Below are positions 46,771-56,160 of a stretch of DNA of 64,000 nucleotides, in pieces. How positions within the stretch are numbered: the first letter of the stretch is position 1; every line of letters begins with the position of its first letter. A program made the position numbers and the translations under genes. The notes beneath the pieces are model-generated. The model was not told the DNA's origin. It made no database searches and saw only the letters and a list, made by a program, of their open reading frames with translations. This stretch comes from JBAOHV01 sp963714875 (GTDB lineage: Bacteria > Actinomycetota > Acidimicrobiia > Acidimicrobiales > Microtrichaceae). Location: assembly GCA_963714875.1 (NCBI GenBank), contig CAVQQI010000011.1, positions 434,001-498,000 on the forward strand, in the 5' to 3' direction.

Positions 46771-48022
46771 ATGTCCGACCCAGTGCCCGCCGAGGCCTCC
46801 GAACGGGGCGAACCCCAGCGAGTGCTCGAACTGCCGCACGGTCGCATCGAGCTCCGGCGGCATCCGGAGCGGGCACGTGAGGGGCTGCGCGCCTGGGACG
46901 CTGCGGACGAACTGCTGCTGCACCGCATCGCCGGCCACGACGCCGGTCTGGGCGCCGGCTGGGCACCGATCGACCGCGCCGGGCGCCACCGTGATCGTCG
47001 GCGACGCGTTCGGCGCACTGTCGGTCGGCCTGGCCGACCGGACGCCGACCAGCATCATCGACTCCTACAGCGCGACCGTGGCGGTTCGCCAGAACCTGGA
47101 ACGGAACGGCCATGCCCCGGACGCCGTCGCACTTCGCACACCACTCGACCCCTTGGGCGACCTGACCGACCGGGTCTCGCTGCTGGTCCTGCGTCCGCCG
47201 CGGACGCTCGCCCTGTTCGAACACCTGCTGCGCATCGTGGCACCGCTGCTGAGCGACGAGTCGATCGTGGTGGGCGCCGAGATGGTCAAGCATCTGCACA
47301 CCTCGACCCTGGAGGTCGTGGAGCGGGTCATCGGACCGACGACGACCAGCCGGGCACAGCGGAAGGCCCGACTGCTCGAGGCACGCCCCGACCCGTCGCT
47401 GGATGCCGGGCCGTGGGCCTGGCCGTTGGAGTTCCGCGTCGAGCCGGGTGCGCTGCGTGTGACGAGCTGGCCAGGGGTCTTCGCCGGCACGCGACTCGAC
47501 CACGGCACCGCCCTGCTGCTCGACAACTTGCCCGAGACCGACGGCACCGAACACGTCGTGGATCTGGGCTGTGGCAACGGAGTGCTCGGCACCGTCGCTG
47601 CGCTGGACAACCCGATGGCCGAGGTGACCTTCGTCGACGACTCCGCACTCGCGCTCGATGCCGCCAGGTCGACCTTCGCCGCGACGGTCGGGGGCGACCG
47701 ACCAGCCCGCTTCGTGTGGGGCAACGGGCTGTCGGACTGGCTGCGCAGCGACGCTGCGAGCGACGAGGTGACCGGCATCGCGCCCGGCTCGGTCGGGCTG
47801 GTGCTGACCAACCCGCCGTTCCACGAACAGCGCGCCCGCGGTGACGCCGTCGCCTGGCAGATGTTCAGCGACGCACGAGCGGCGCTGCGACCCGGTGGAG
47901 AGCTGTGGGCGGTCGGCAATCGCCATCTCGGCCATCACGCCAAGCTCACCCGCCTGTTCGGCAACTGCGAGGTGGTGGCGAGCTCACCCAAGTTCGTCGT
48001 GCTGCGGGCGGTCCGCCAGTGA
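46771..48022 (+). CDS. RlmG/RsmC-like rRNA guanine-N2 methyltransferase (one-base frameshift)
   Basis: About 416 residues when restored. Two Rossmann-like halves: an N-terminal non-catalytic one (VIVGDAFGALSVGLAD) and a C-terminal SAM-binding domain with VVDLGCGNGVLG and the catalytic NPPFHEQR. Such enzymes methylate guanine N2 in rRNA; G1835 of 23S (RlmG) or G1207 of 16S (RsmC) are the known targets. The N-terminal 70 residues read in another frame; removing one G from GGG at 46981-46983 joins IDRAGATVIVGDAF. The start is ATG 46771 or GTG 46738, the latter inside the end of the DEAD-box gene. The two RNA genes form a likely operon. The 3' end overlaps the flavoprotein gene by 39 bases. Confidence 0.87.
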
Positions 48023-49309
48023 GGTGACCTCCGCCAGCCACCCGACCACGCCACGCGCTGCCGCGACGCCGGTCGCGAAGGTGGCCTGGAGCAGATACCC
48101 ACCTGTCGGGGCCTCCCAGTCGAGCATCTCGCCCGCGACGAACACGCCCGGTCGTCGGCGGAGCATGAAGCGCTCGTCGAGCTCGGACAGCGAGACACCG
48201 CCCGATGTGGAGATCGCTCGTTCGATCGGCGCTGTCGCAGACACCTCGATGCGGGCCGAGCGCAGCAGCTGCACCAGCGACTGGTCGTCGCTCGGTAGAC
48301 GGTTCCCGGTGACCTCCCGCAGGAGCCCGATCGCGACCGGCGCCAGCCCGACGTGGCGACCCAGCACGGTCGCCATGGAGTCCTTCGGCCGGCGGCGCTC
48401 CAGTCGCGCCCGGAGCGCGGCGTCGCCCAGATCCGGGAGCAGGTCGAGGAACAGGTTCGCAGCGCCGAACTCGTCGAGCTCCTGCCGCAGCGCGGTGGAC
48501 AGCGCATAGAGCGCTCCACCCTCCAGACCGTGGTCGGTCACCATCAGCTCACCGCGGGCGGCATCCGTGCCGCAGCGAACCGACACGTTCTTCAGCGGGG
48601 TGCCGGCGAAGCGGTCGATGAACAGCTGCGTCCACGTCACCTCGGCGCCGCTGTTCGCCGGCCGCAGGGGGCCGACCGCGACGCCGTGGGCCTCCAGGGT
48701 CGGCACCCAGGCGCCGTCGGAGCCGGTGCCGGGCCAGCTGGCGCCGCCGAGCGCCAGGACCACGGCGTCCGCCGCCACGTGCTCCGGGCCCGACGAGCCC
48801 TCGCAGCGCAGCACGAACCGGGGCCGGTCGCCCGGAGCCTGCAGCTCGCCCAGGTCGATCCACCGCAGACCCGTGCGCACCTCCACCCCGGCGTCCACCA
48901 GGCGTTCGGTCCAGGCGTCGAGCAGACGGTTCGCACGGAAGCTCTCGGGGAACACGCGTCCGCTGCTGCCGACGAAGGTGGCCTCGCCCAGCCCCGCGCT
49001 CCAGTCGCGCAGATCATCCGGCGAGAACGCCCGAAGCGCCCCACGCAGAGCGGGAGCGGCGTCGCCGTAACGCTCGATGAACCGGTCGAACGGCTCGGAA
49101 TGGGTGAGATTGAGCCCGCCACGACCGGCGAGCAGGAACTTGCGCCCCACCGACGCACCGGCCTCGATGACCACGACCGCCAGTCCGACAGCAGCCAGTT
49201 CCTCTGCGGCGATCAGGCCGCCGGGCCCACCGCCGATCACCGCAACGGTCCGGTCCGCCTCCCCGGTCGGGACGTGGCTCCCACCACCGGAGTTCGCCGT
49301 CGCCACCAC
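47984..49309 (-). CDS. HI0933-like NAD(P)/FAD-dependent oxidoreductase (PP_4765-type flavoprotein)
   Basis: 441 residues. FAD motif VAVIGGGPGGLIAAEELA, then GRKFLLAGRGGLNLTHSE, GGASWPGTGSDGAW and the C-terminal AGEMLDWEAPTGGYLLQATF, all typical of this uncharacterised branch of the HI0933/BaiN-type flavoproteins. The related branch includes reductases of bile-acid intermediates, but no activity is established for this one. GTG 49309 is used (several GTG codons are adjacent). Its 3' end overlaps the RlmG-like gene by 39 bases, tail to tail. Confidence 0.87.
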   Translation of the reverse strand: MVATANSGGGSHVPTGEADRTVAVIGGGPGGLIAAEELAAVGLAVVVIEAGASVGRKFLLAGRGGLNLTHSEPFDRFIERYGDAAPALRGALRAFSPDDLRDWSAGLGEATFVGSSGRVFPESFRANRLLDAWTERLVDAGVEVRTGLRWIDLGELQAPGDRPRFVLRCEGSSGPEHVAADAVVLALGGASWPGTGSDGAWVPTLEAHGVAVGPLRPANSGAEVTWTQLFIDRFAGTPLKNVSVRCGTDAARGELMVTDHGLEGGALYALSTALRQELDEFGAANLFLDLLPDLGDAALRARLERRRPKDSMATVLGRHVGLAPVAIGLLREVTGNRLPSDDQSLVQLLRSARIEVSATAPIERAISTSGGVSLSELDERFMLRRRPGVFVAGEMLDWEAPTGGYLLQATFATGVAAARGVVGWLAEVTSLADRPQHDELG

Positions 49310-49429
49310 CCGGCGATGCTAGGTCGCTGCGTCGCAGCCCACGCGCCGCTGCAGCCCACGCGGCGTCGGCGGCGCCGCTCCTCGGCCCGGTCACGATCGG
49401 CACGGTCTGCACGTAAGACTGCTGGGCAC

Positions 49430-50893
49430 ATGACCGGCATCGAGACCACCCTGATCATCGCGTCGGCCCTGGTGCTGCTGGGCGTCGTGGCCAGCAAGGT
49501 CTCGGCGCGTCTGGGCATCCCGGCGTTGGTCTTCTTCATCGGTGTCGGCATGCTGGCGGGGACCGACGGCGTCGGCAGGATCGACTTCACCGACTTCGAG
49601 CTGGCCCGGAACCTGGGCATCGTCGCTCTGGCATACATCCTGTTCGACGGGGGCTTCTCGACGTCGTGGCGTCAGATCCGGCCGCTGCTGGCGCCGGGGC
49701 TCGGACTGGCGACCATCGGCGTGGGTGTCACCGCAGCGGTCACCGGGGCGATCGCTGCGGTGGCGCTCGACCTGCCATGGACCACCGGGCTGCTGCTGGG
49801 GGCGATCGTGTCGTCGACCGATGCCGCTGCGGTCTTCTCGGTGCTCGGCGCGCGCACCGCCGGGCTACGCGGCGAGGTCACCCCCCTGCTCGAACTGGAA
49901 TCGGGGACCAACGACCCGATGGCGGCGTTCCTGACCATCGGACTGATCGAACTGATCACCATCCCGGGCACCGGGGCGGCGTCGTTGCTGCCGCTGTTCG
50001 TCCAGCAGATGTCCATCGGCGCCGTCGTCGGTCTCACCGCGGGGTGGCTGGCCGTGCGGGCGGTGAACCGGTCCCGTCTGGAGTACGAGGGGCTGTACCC
50101 GGTCATCTCCCTCGCAGTGGTGCTGCTGACCTACGGCGTGGCGGCGCAACTCGGTGGCAGCGGGTTCCTCGCGGTGTATCTGACCGGCATCGTGATGAGC
50201 AACTCGGACCTGCTGCACCGCCGGTCACTGCAACGCATCCACGATGCTGCCGCCTGGCTGTGCCAGATCGGGATGTTCCTGGTGCTCGGACTGCTCGTGC
50301 TGCCCTCGCAGCTCGGCGAGGTGGCGTTGCCGGCACTGATCGTTGCCGCGTCGCTGGTCCTGCTCGCCCGACCGCTGGCGGTCATGGCGACGCTGTTGTT
50401 CAGCCGGTTCAGCATCGCGGAGCGGGCCATGATCTCGTGGGTCGGGCTACGTGGCGCCGTACCGATCATCCTCGCGACCTTCCCCCTGGTGGCGGGGGTC
50501 GACTCAGCGCCGCTGATCTTCGACGTCGTGTTCTTCGCGGTGTTGATCTCGGTGCTGATCCAGGGAACGACCATCCCCGTGGTGGCCCGCTGGTTGGGCG
50601 TCGATGAGCCTGCAGCACGGCTCTCCGCCCCACCGCTCGAGGCAGTCGATGTCGGACAGGGCGGCGCCCGTCTGCACACCATGGTCATCCAGGAGGGGGC
50701 GCGCGCTGCAGGGTGCTCCCTGGTCGAACTGCACCTGCCGCCGGGCACGTTGGTCGTGCTGGTGCAACGCCACGACGCCTACGTGGTACCGGTCGGCGCC
50801 ACACAGCTCCTGCCGGGCGACTCCGTGATGGTGCTGGCCGCACCCGAGGAGTTGGAGCAGGTCCGCGAGGCACTGGCACCGGCGCACCGGTAG
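49430..50893 (+). CDS. CPA1 cation/proton antiporter with C-terminal TrkA_C-type domain
   Basis: 487 residues. About 12 hydrophobic segments of the NhaP/CvrA type: GAIVSSTDAAAVFSVL holds the conserved Asp pair region, LESGTNDPMAAFLT the ND motif, and VGLRGAVPIILATFP a later helix. Residues after about 400 form a soluble TrkA_C-like domain (GCSLVELHLPPGTLVVLVQR), which suggests gating by a small ligand such as a nucleotide. It would exchange K+ or Na+ for protons. ATG 49430 has no ribosome binding site; TAAGAC at 49414-49419 could be the -10 of a short leader. The redoxin gene starts 10 bases after the stop. Confidence 0.92.
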   Translation: MTGIETTLIIASALVLLGVVASKVSARLGIPALVFFIGVGMLAGTDGVGRIDFTDFELARNLGIVALAYILFDGGFSTSWRQIRPLLAPGLGLATIGVGVTAAVTGAIAAVALDLPWTTGLLLGAIVSSTDAAAVFSVLGARTAGLRGEVTPLLELESGTNDPMAAFLTIGLIELITIPGTGAASLLPLFVQQMSIGAVVGLTAGWLAVRAVNRSRLEYEGLYPVISLAVVLLTYGVAAQLGGSGFLAVYLTGIVMSNSDLLHRRSLQRIHDAAAWLCQIGMFLVLGLLVLPSQLGEVALPALIVAASLVLLARPLAVMATLLFSRFSIAERAMISWVGLRGAVPIILATFPLVAGVDSAPLIFDVVFFAVLISVLIQGTTIPVVARWLGVDEPAARLSAPPLEAVDVGQGGARLHTMVIQEGARAAGCSLVELHLPPGTLVVLVQRHDAYVVPVGATQLLPGDSVMVLAAPEELEQVREALAPAHR

Positions 50894-50902
50894 CGTCGCC
50901 GC

Positions 50903-51931
50903 ATGCACACCGACCCTGCCGTCAGCTGGACCATCATCGGCGAGCTCGGCTCGATCGACGCCGGAACCGCCGCTGACCCGGTCGTCACCGCGGTCGACCT
51001 CGCCACGCTGACGGGCTGGGAACCGAAGCCCGAGGGCTGGTGCCGCGGCTCGGAGTGCATCCCTGCATCACTGCTGGGAGCCGTGGCGTCCGCCGAGGAG
51101 CTCACCGGCGCGCAGGTGGCCGCGGCGCTCGGCTCGGCGTACGCGGTGGACCCCGAGCACCGCATGGCGGTGATCGGCGTCCGGCCCGACGCCGCCTCGA
51201 CCCTGGCCGCCGGAGTGGCACCGGATGTCGAGCTGACGGGATTGGACGGCAGCGCCCAGCGGCTGTTCGCCGAACCACACGACAAGACGATGGTGGTGGC
51301 GTTCTCCAGCTGGTGCGGATGCCGCTACGACCTTCCGGGATGGCAGGAGCTGGCGAGCGAGCTGGCCGAACACGACTTCGGTGTGGTCGCGGTGGCGATC
51401 GACCAACGCACCGAGGACGTCGCACCATGGGCGGAAGGGATCGAGTTCCCCGTCCTGGTCGACACCGATCGCCGGTTCGCCGACACCTACGGCCTGATCA
51501 ACGTGCCCACCGTGATGTGGTTGGACGCCGAGCGGCGGATCGTCCGCGACCCCTCGCCGGAGTTCTCCACCGACATCTTCACCGAGGTCCACGGTGTCGA
51601 GTCGGGCCCGCACCTCGACGCCGTGCGCCGCTGGGTCACCACCGGTGTCGCCGGCGACGACGCCGCTCCCGCCGATCCCTACCCGAAGGGCCTCTCCGAC
51701 GACCAGCGCCAGGCACGCGCCGAGTTCCGCCTCGCGCTCGAGCTGGCTCGCGCCGGGCACTCCGACGCAGCCGCGCAGCGGGTGCAGCTGGCCGACTCCC
51801 TCGCTCCCGACGATTTCACCATCTGGCGCGCAGGGATGCACCTGGTGGGCGACGACCCGTTCGGTGCGGAGTTCATGGATCGCTACATCGAGTGGCAGCA
51901 GCGCCACGGTGGACCGCTAGCCCAGAGCTGA
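50903..51931 (+). CDS. Thioredoxin-fold redoxin with CGC active site
   Basis: 342 residues, cytoplasmic by appearance (no signal peptide). A TlpA/ResA-like redoxin domain lies in the middle: VVAFSSWCGCRYDLPGW, then GVVAVAIDQRTEDVAPW and cis-proline in NVPTVMWLD. The active site reads CGC rather than CxxC. The N-terminal 100 residues form an extra domain with WCRGSEC, and the C-terminal 70 are helical and TPR-like (AEFRLALELARAGHSDAA). The substrate is unknown; a peroxiredoxin- or disulfide-handling role is likely. It follows the antiporter after 10 bases and overlaps the carotenoid oxygenase by 15 bases, tail to tail. Confidence 0.78.
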   Translation: MHTDPAVSWTIIGELGSIDAGTAADPVVTAVDLATLTGWEPKPEGWCRGSECIPASLLGAVASAEELTGAQVAAALGSAYAVDPEHRMAVIGVRPDAASTLAAGVAPDVELTGLDGSAQRLFAEPHDKTMVVAFSSWCGCRYDLPGWQELASELAEHDFGVVAVAIDQRTEDVAPWAEGIEFPVLVDTDRRFADTYGLINVPTVMWLDAERRIVRDPSPEFSTDIFTEVHGVESGPHLDAVRRWVTTGVAGDDAAPADPYPKGLSDDQRQARAEFRLALELARAGHSDAAAQRVQLADSLAPDDFTIWRAGMHLVGDDPFGAEFMDRYIEWQQRHGGPLAQS

Positions 51932-53385
51932 TGCGGGCGCCCAGCAGGCGTGGGTGCCGGAACTGATCCGCTCCGGCAGTCGCACCCTGGCGATCGGCCC
52001 TGCAGCTGGGTCGGTCGCGTCGAAGACGCAGCAGTGGGACGCATCTGCCTCGACGTCCATCGTGATCGTGACCAGATAGCCGTCGTCCTCGGCGCAGGAC
52101 CCGATGCGGGGCGCCATCGCTGTCTCGCTGGCGAACACGCCGTCGGGCAGGTCGTAGCGCTGCTCCTCGCCGGTGGCCAGGTCGAACTTGGCCACCCCGG
52201 TGAAACCGAACCAGCCCTCGGCGGGAATCGCGTGGTACGACCAACGGGCCTCCAGACCGGCATGGGCGCCGTTGATCATCCCGAACTCGCGGAACTCGTC
52301 ACTGCGTGGCTCCTCGTGGCACTCCCCGGTGACCAGGTTGAACCGCCAGCGGTGCGGGCGCGCCTGGAACGCGGTCACGTCCAGGTACTTGAACAGGTTC
52401 TCCTCGAACGATGCCCTGCGGTCCGGCGCGATGGCTGGGCTGTGCTGGAAGAAGCCGTCCAGGACGATCTCGTCGCCGTCCTCGTAGGCGTTCACCCAGT
52501 GCAGCACGTAGGTCGGATCCGCCTCGAACCAGCGGATGTCGCCCGGCACGCCGTGGCGTGGGATCACTGCGAACCGCGACGCCATCTCCGGATGGAACCG
52601 TGGGATGTACAGCCCGTGCTCCATCATTCCCGGGTCCCAGAACATCGGGAAGTCGTTGACGATCGCGTAGTGCTCGGTGAACGCCATGTCGTGGGGCAGG
52701 CGCGGGCCCGGCATGGGCACCTCGATGTAGCGCTGAAGGTCACCGTCGGCGGAGAGCTCGCCGTAGTGGAAGTGCGGCGCATCCAGGCCGTAGTTGAAGA
52801 ACAGGAGCTCTCCGGTGCGCTCGTCGACCTTCGGGTGCGCGGACACGCCCTCGGCGGGGAAGCGGCCGCCGAACTCCGAACGACCCAGGGGTTCGAGCGT
52901 GACGGGGTCGTGGCGGTACAGGTCGCCGCACATCCAGAAGCTCGACAGCGCCTCGCCACGGTGGACCACCACATCGGTGCTGGAGGCATCCTTCAGCCGG
53001 GGCGCGCGCCCCAGCCGTCCTCACGCAGCGACGTCGCCGGGTCCTCGGCCATGCCGGCCCACAGCGACTCGCCCGCCTCGCGCTCCGCGGCGAAGGCCTC
53101 GGTCCGGACGAACCGGTTGGAGTAGCGGGCCTCGCCGTCGGCGAAGCTGACCGAGTGCAGCATCCCGTCGCCGTCGAACGGGTGGTAGAGGGTGATCGCC
53201 GGCAACAACGGGTTCTCGGTGTTGCGCAGGTAGACACCGGCCAGGTCGGTCGGGAGCTCACCCTCGACCTCGAGATCCCAGGCGTCGTATTCGACGTGCT
53301 GGGGTCGCCAGGCACCGGTGCGGTACGGATGTGTGTCGTCGGCGGGCAGGCTCGAGTCGAACTCGTGGTGGATCTGGGTCTTCAT
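51917..53385 (-). CDS. Carotenoid oxygenase-family protein (one-base frameshift)
   Basis: Non-heme iron dioxygenase of the RPE65/CCO type, which cleaves double bonds in carotenoids, apocarotenoids or stilbenes. The four iron His are plausible in VSAHPKVDE, LPHDMAFTEHY, YVLHWVNAYEDGDE and SSGTHACWAP. The N-terminal part (MKTQIHHEFD ... LAGVYLRNTENPL) stops at 52993. Adding one missing base to GGGG at 52999-53002 joins it to the rest, REDGWGARPRLKDASSTDVV, for 489 residues. ATG 53385 overlaps the thiolase stop (ATGA). Link to the thiolase suggests a degradation route for an isoprenoid or a similar side chain. Confidence 0.87.
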
Positions 53386-54600
53386 GCGGGTGCTCCTGCT
53401 GCATCGACGACGAACGACACGGTGGTGGCGGTCGACCCGCCGATGTTCAAGGTGGCCGCCCGACGCGCGCCGGGGACCTGGTAGCCGGGGGCGGTGCCCG
53501 ACACCTGCCGCGTCGCGTCGAGCAGCATCCGGATGCCGGTCGCACCCACCGGATGCCCGCCACCGATCAGCCCGCCACCGGGGTTGACCGGCATCGATCC
53601 GTCGCGTTCGAGCACGCCGGACTCGATCGCCTTCCAGCTCTCGCCGGGTTCTGTGATGCCGAAGTGGTCGATCGCCAGGTACTCCGACGGCGTCATGCAG
53701 TCATGGGTCTCGATCATGTCCAGGTCGTCCACCGACGCGATGCCCGCCCGGTCGAACGCGTCGACGATGGCGCCGCGGACATGGGGCATCACGTGGTCCT
53801 CAGGGGCCCGATCGAGCTTCTGCGCGAGTTGCAGGCCGACGGTGCGGTGCCCCCACCCGGCGATGCGAGCGAGCGGCGCGACCTCTCGATGGTCCGCGAG
53901 CCAGCGATCGCTGACCAGCACCACGCCCGCCGCTCCGTCGGTGATCTGACAGCAGTCGTTGCGGCGCAGACGGCCGGCGACCACCGGGTTCGCCAGGTCG
54001 TCGGCCGCGGTGCTGTCCGCCGTGATCGACCAGGACCGGGTCTGGGCGCAGCGGGTTGTCCTTCGCGTTGCGCAGGTTCAGCTCGCCGATCGCACGAAGG
54101 TGCACCTCATCGATGCCGTACCGACGTTCGTACTCCTGGGCGATCTGTTCGAACATCGCCGGCCAGATCGGATGGGCGTCCTCGGTCTCGTGGCCGACCC
54201 ATGCGGCGGCCTGTTGGATCTGCGCCGCCTCGGGGCCGGGACGGGACTTCTCGACCTCGACGCCCAGGACCAGGGCGCAGTCGTAGCGGCCGCACTCCAG
54301 CTCGGCCATGGCGCTCAGTACCGCGATGGAACCGGACGCGCACGCGGCCTCGTGGCGCATGGCGGGCACGCCCCACAGTTCGTCGTGCACCGTTGCCGGC
54401 ATGGCGCCCAGGTGCCCCTGTCCGGTGTACAGCTGCCCGAAGGCGTTGCCGAGGTGGATCGTGTCGATCTGGCCCGGGTCCACGCCGGCGTCGCGCAACG
54501 TGTGCTCGACGCACTCGGCCACCAGATCGGAGATCTCACCGCCCTCGCGGGTGATGTTGCGGGCGAAGTCGCTCTGGTACCCGCCGATGATCGCGACCAT
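53382..54600 (-). CDS. Thiolase-family acetyl-CoA acetyltransferase / SCPx-like (one-base frameshift)
   Basis: 405 residues when restored. The nucleophilic Cys is in EAACASGSIAVL, the His in ETHDCMTPSEY and the C-terminal His/Gly region in GGGLIGGGHPVGATG, as in the SCPx/thiolase-like group used on side chains of sterols and similar acyl groups. The second catalytic Cys of classical thiolases (CxG) is not obvious. The frame breaks near 54045; removing one G from GGG at 54044-54046 joins NPLRQTRSWSIT. ATG 54600 lies behind GGGGGTG. The stop overlaps the carotenoid oxygenase ATG. Confidence 0.86.
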
Positions 54601-54682
54601 CGCGCACCCCCATGAGCCGGTCGGAGCACCAGTCAACCAGACGCCGACCATCAGGCACGACCAGGCGGTGTCCCCGCACCGA

Positions 54683-55504
54683 TCACCCCACCTGAGATCG
54701 CCCCCGCTCGACAACGGCCACTCGGCGACGCTCCACCTCGGCGGGGTCCACCGCACCATCGGGTCGCCAGGACCGGGCCACCTCTCCCTCCAGCCGCCAT
54801 GCCTCGGCGGCGGACAGATCGGCGCCGTCACGGTAGGTCTGCAGCAGGCGACCGACCGCGGCGGCATCGTTGCTGGCGATGTCGGCCGCGAGCGCCGCGC
54901 ACGTGTCGAGCAGCGTCTCGTGTGCGACCACGTCGTTCACGAGCCCCCATGCCAGCGCCTCATCGGCATCGACGTAGTTGCCGGTCAGGCTCATCTGCTT
55001 GGCACGACGAAGACCGACCGCCCTGGGCAGGAGCACGCTCAATCCCCATCCGGGCATGATGCCCACCCGGGCATGGGTGTCCGCGAAACGGGCGCGCTCC
55101 GACGCGATCAGCAGATCGCACGCCAGCGCCAGCTCCAGCCCGCCGGTCACCGCCACGCCGTTCACCGCGCCGATGATCGGGGTGCGGGTCGGAGGAATCG
55201 GGCCACGCCAGCGACGAGCACCGCTCGCGGCGGCGTCGGTCGGCTCAGGGGCGTCCGGGGCGACCTCGGCGCTCAACAGGCCCGAACCCAGCTCCTTCAG
55301 ATCGAGTCCCGCACAGAAGGCCGGGTCGGTGCCGGTGAGGATGATCGCCCGGACATCGGCGCGCTCGTCGCATTCGCGCACCGCTGCGGGCAGCGCCCGC
55401 AGCACCTCGAGCGACAGAGCGTTGCGCGCCGCGGGTCGGTTGAGGGTGATGGTGGCGACCGCATCGGCGACGTCGACGAGGACCACATCGGTGTGATCTG
55501 ACAT
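54683..55504 (-). CDS. Crotonase-family protein lacking both hydratase glutamates
   Basis: 273 residues. The fold is clear: ATITLNRPAARNALS, AFCAGLDLKELG, GAVNGVAVTGGLELALACD. In the equal-length alignment with rat enoyl-CoA hydratase, the first catalytic Glu is His (FADTHARVG) and the second is Gln (KQMSLTG), so standard hydration is unlikely. This resembles mycobacterial EchA proteins such as EchA6 that are thought to bind rather than convert acyl-CoA. ATG 55504 is used; 24 further codons are open upstream. It lies 38 bases after the TetR gene and 82 before the thiolase gene, all on the minus strand. Confidence 0.85.
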   Translation of the reverse strand: MSDHTDVVLVDVADAVATITLNRPAARNALSLEVLRALPAAVRECDERADVRAIILTGTDPAFCAGLDLKELGSGLLSAEVAPDAPEPTDAAASGARRWRGPIPPTRTPIIGAVNGVAVTGGLELALACDLLIASERARFADTHARVGIMPGWGLSVLLPRAVGLRRAKQMSLTGNYVDADEALAWGLVNDVVAHETLLDTCAALAADIASNDAAAVGRLLQTYRDGADLSAAEAWRLEGEVARSWRPDGAVDPAEVERRRVAVVERGRSQVG

Positions 55505-55542
55505 CACCCCGGGATAGCACATGGGTCCACGGGTCGCGACGG

Positions 55543-56160
55543 TCAGCCCTCGGACGCCAGGACCAGCGCCGAGCACATGCCGATCAGGTTCGCCACGAAC
55601 GCGTCGTGGTCGAGCTCGGGCATCGTCCCCTCATCGATCCGACGGGCCCGCTCGGCCGTGGTGGCGGTCATCACCATGATGAGCGCCACCACCCGCTCTC
55701 GGCGCAACGGCTCCGAGACGCGGGGGCGGGCCTCGATCTCCTCGAGGATGGCCGACAGGTGCACGGTGGTGGAGGAATCCGACTGCACCCGCCATGCAGC
55801 AAAACGACCGCGCAGCTGCGCCACGATGCGCACGTAGGCCCGACCGTGTCCGGTGTGCAACAGCTGGCAGTAGGGCACGACGAGGCACCGGACCAGCTCG
55901 GCCACACCGGGGTGGGCCCCGAGCTCGGCGCGCAGCTCGCCCCGCCGCTCATCGACCGGCCCACCCCGGCGGGCGAGGAGCTCCAACAGGAGTCCCTCAC
56001 GTGAGCCGAAGTGGTAGCTGACCGCCGAGGCGTTGCGCTGCTCGGCGGCCTCGACGATCTGGCGGGTGGTGACCCCTGCGATGCTGGATCGGGCGAACAG
56101 GTGCTCGGCCTCGTCCAGGAGCCGGTCCCGGGTGGCGGGCACGGTGGTGCCGGTGCTCAC
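55543..56160 (-). CDS. TetR-family transcriptional regulator
   Basis: 205 residues. HTH at residues 28-50: VTTRQIVEAAEQRNASAVSY followed by HFGSREGLLLELL. The GTG start overlaps the stop of the LLM oxidoreductase gene (GTGA), so it is made together with that enzyme. The palindrome TAGAACGCGTTCTA in front of the LLM gene is the obvious candidate target, which would make a self-limiting circuit. The sequence is not close to KstR itself in the recognition helix as far as can be judged by eye. Confidence 0.87.
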   Translation of the reverse strand: MSTGTTVPATRDRLLDEAEHLFARSSIAGVTTRQIVEAAEQRNASAVSYHFGSREGLLLELLARRGGPVDERRGELRAELGAHPGVAELVRCLVVPYCQLLHTGHGRAYVRIVAQLRGRFAAWRVQSDSSTTVHLSAILEEIEARPRVSEPLRRERVVALIMVMTATTAERARRIDEGTMPELDHDAFVANLIGMCSALVLASEG

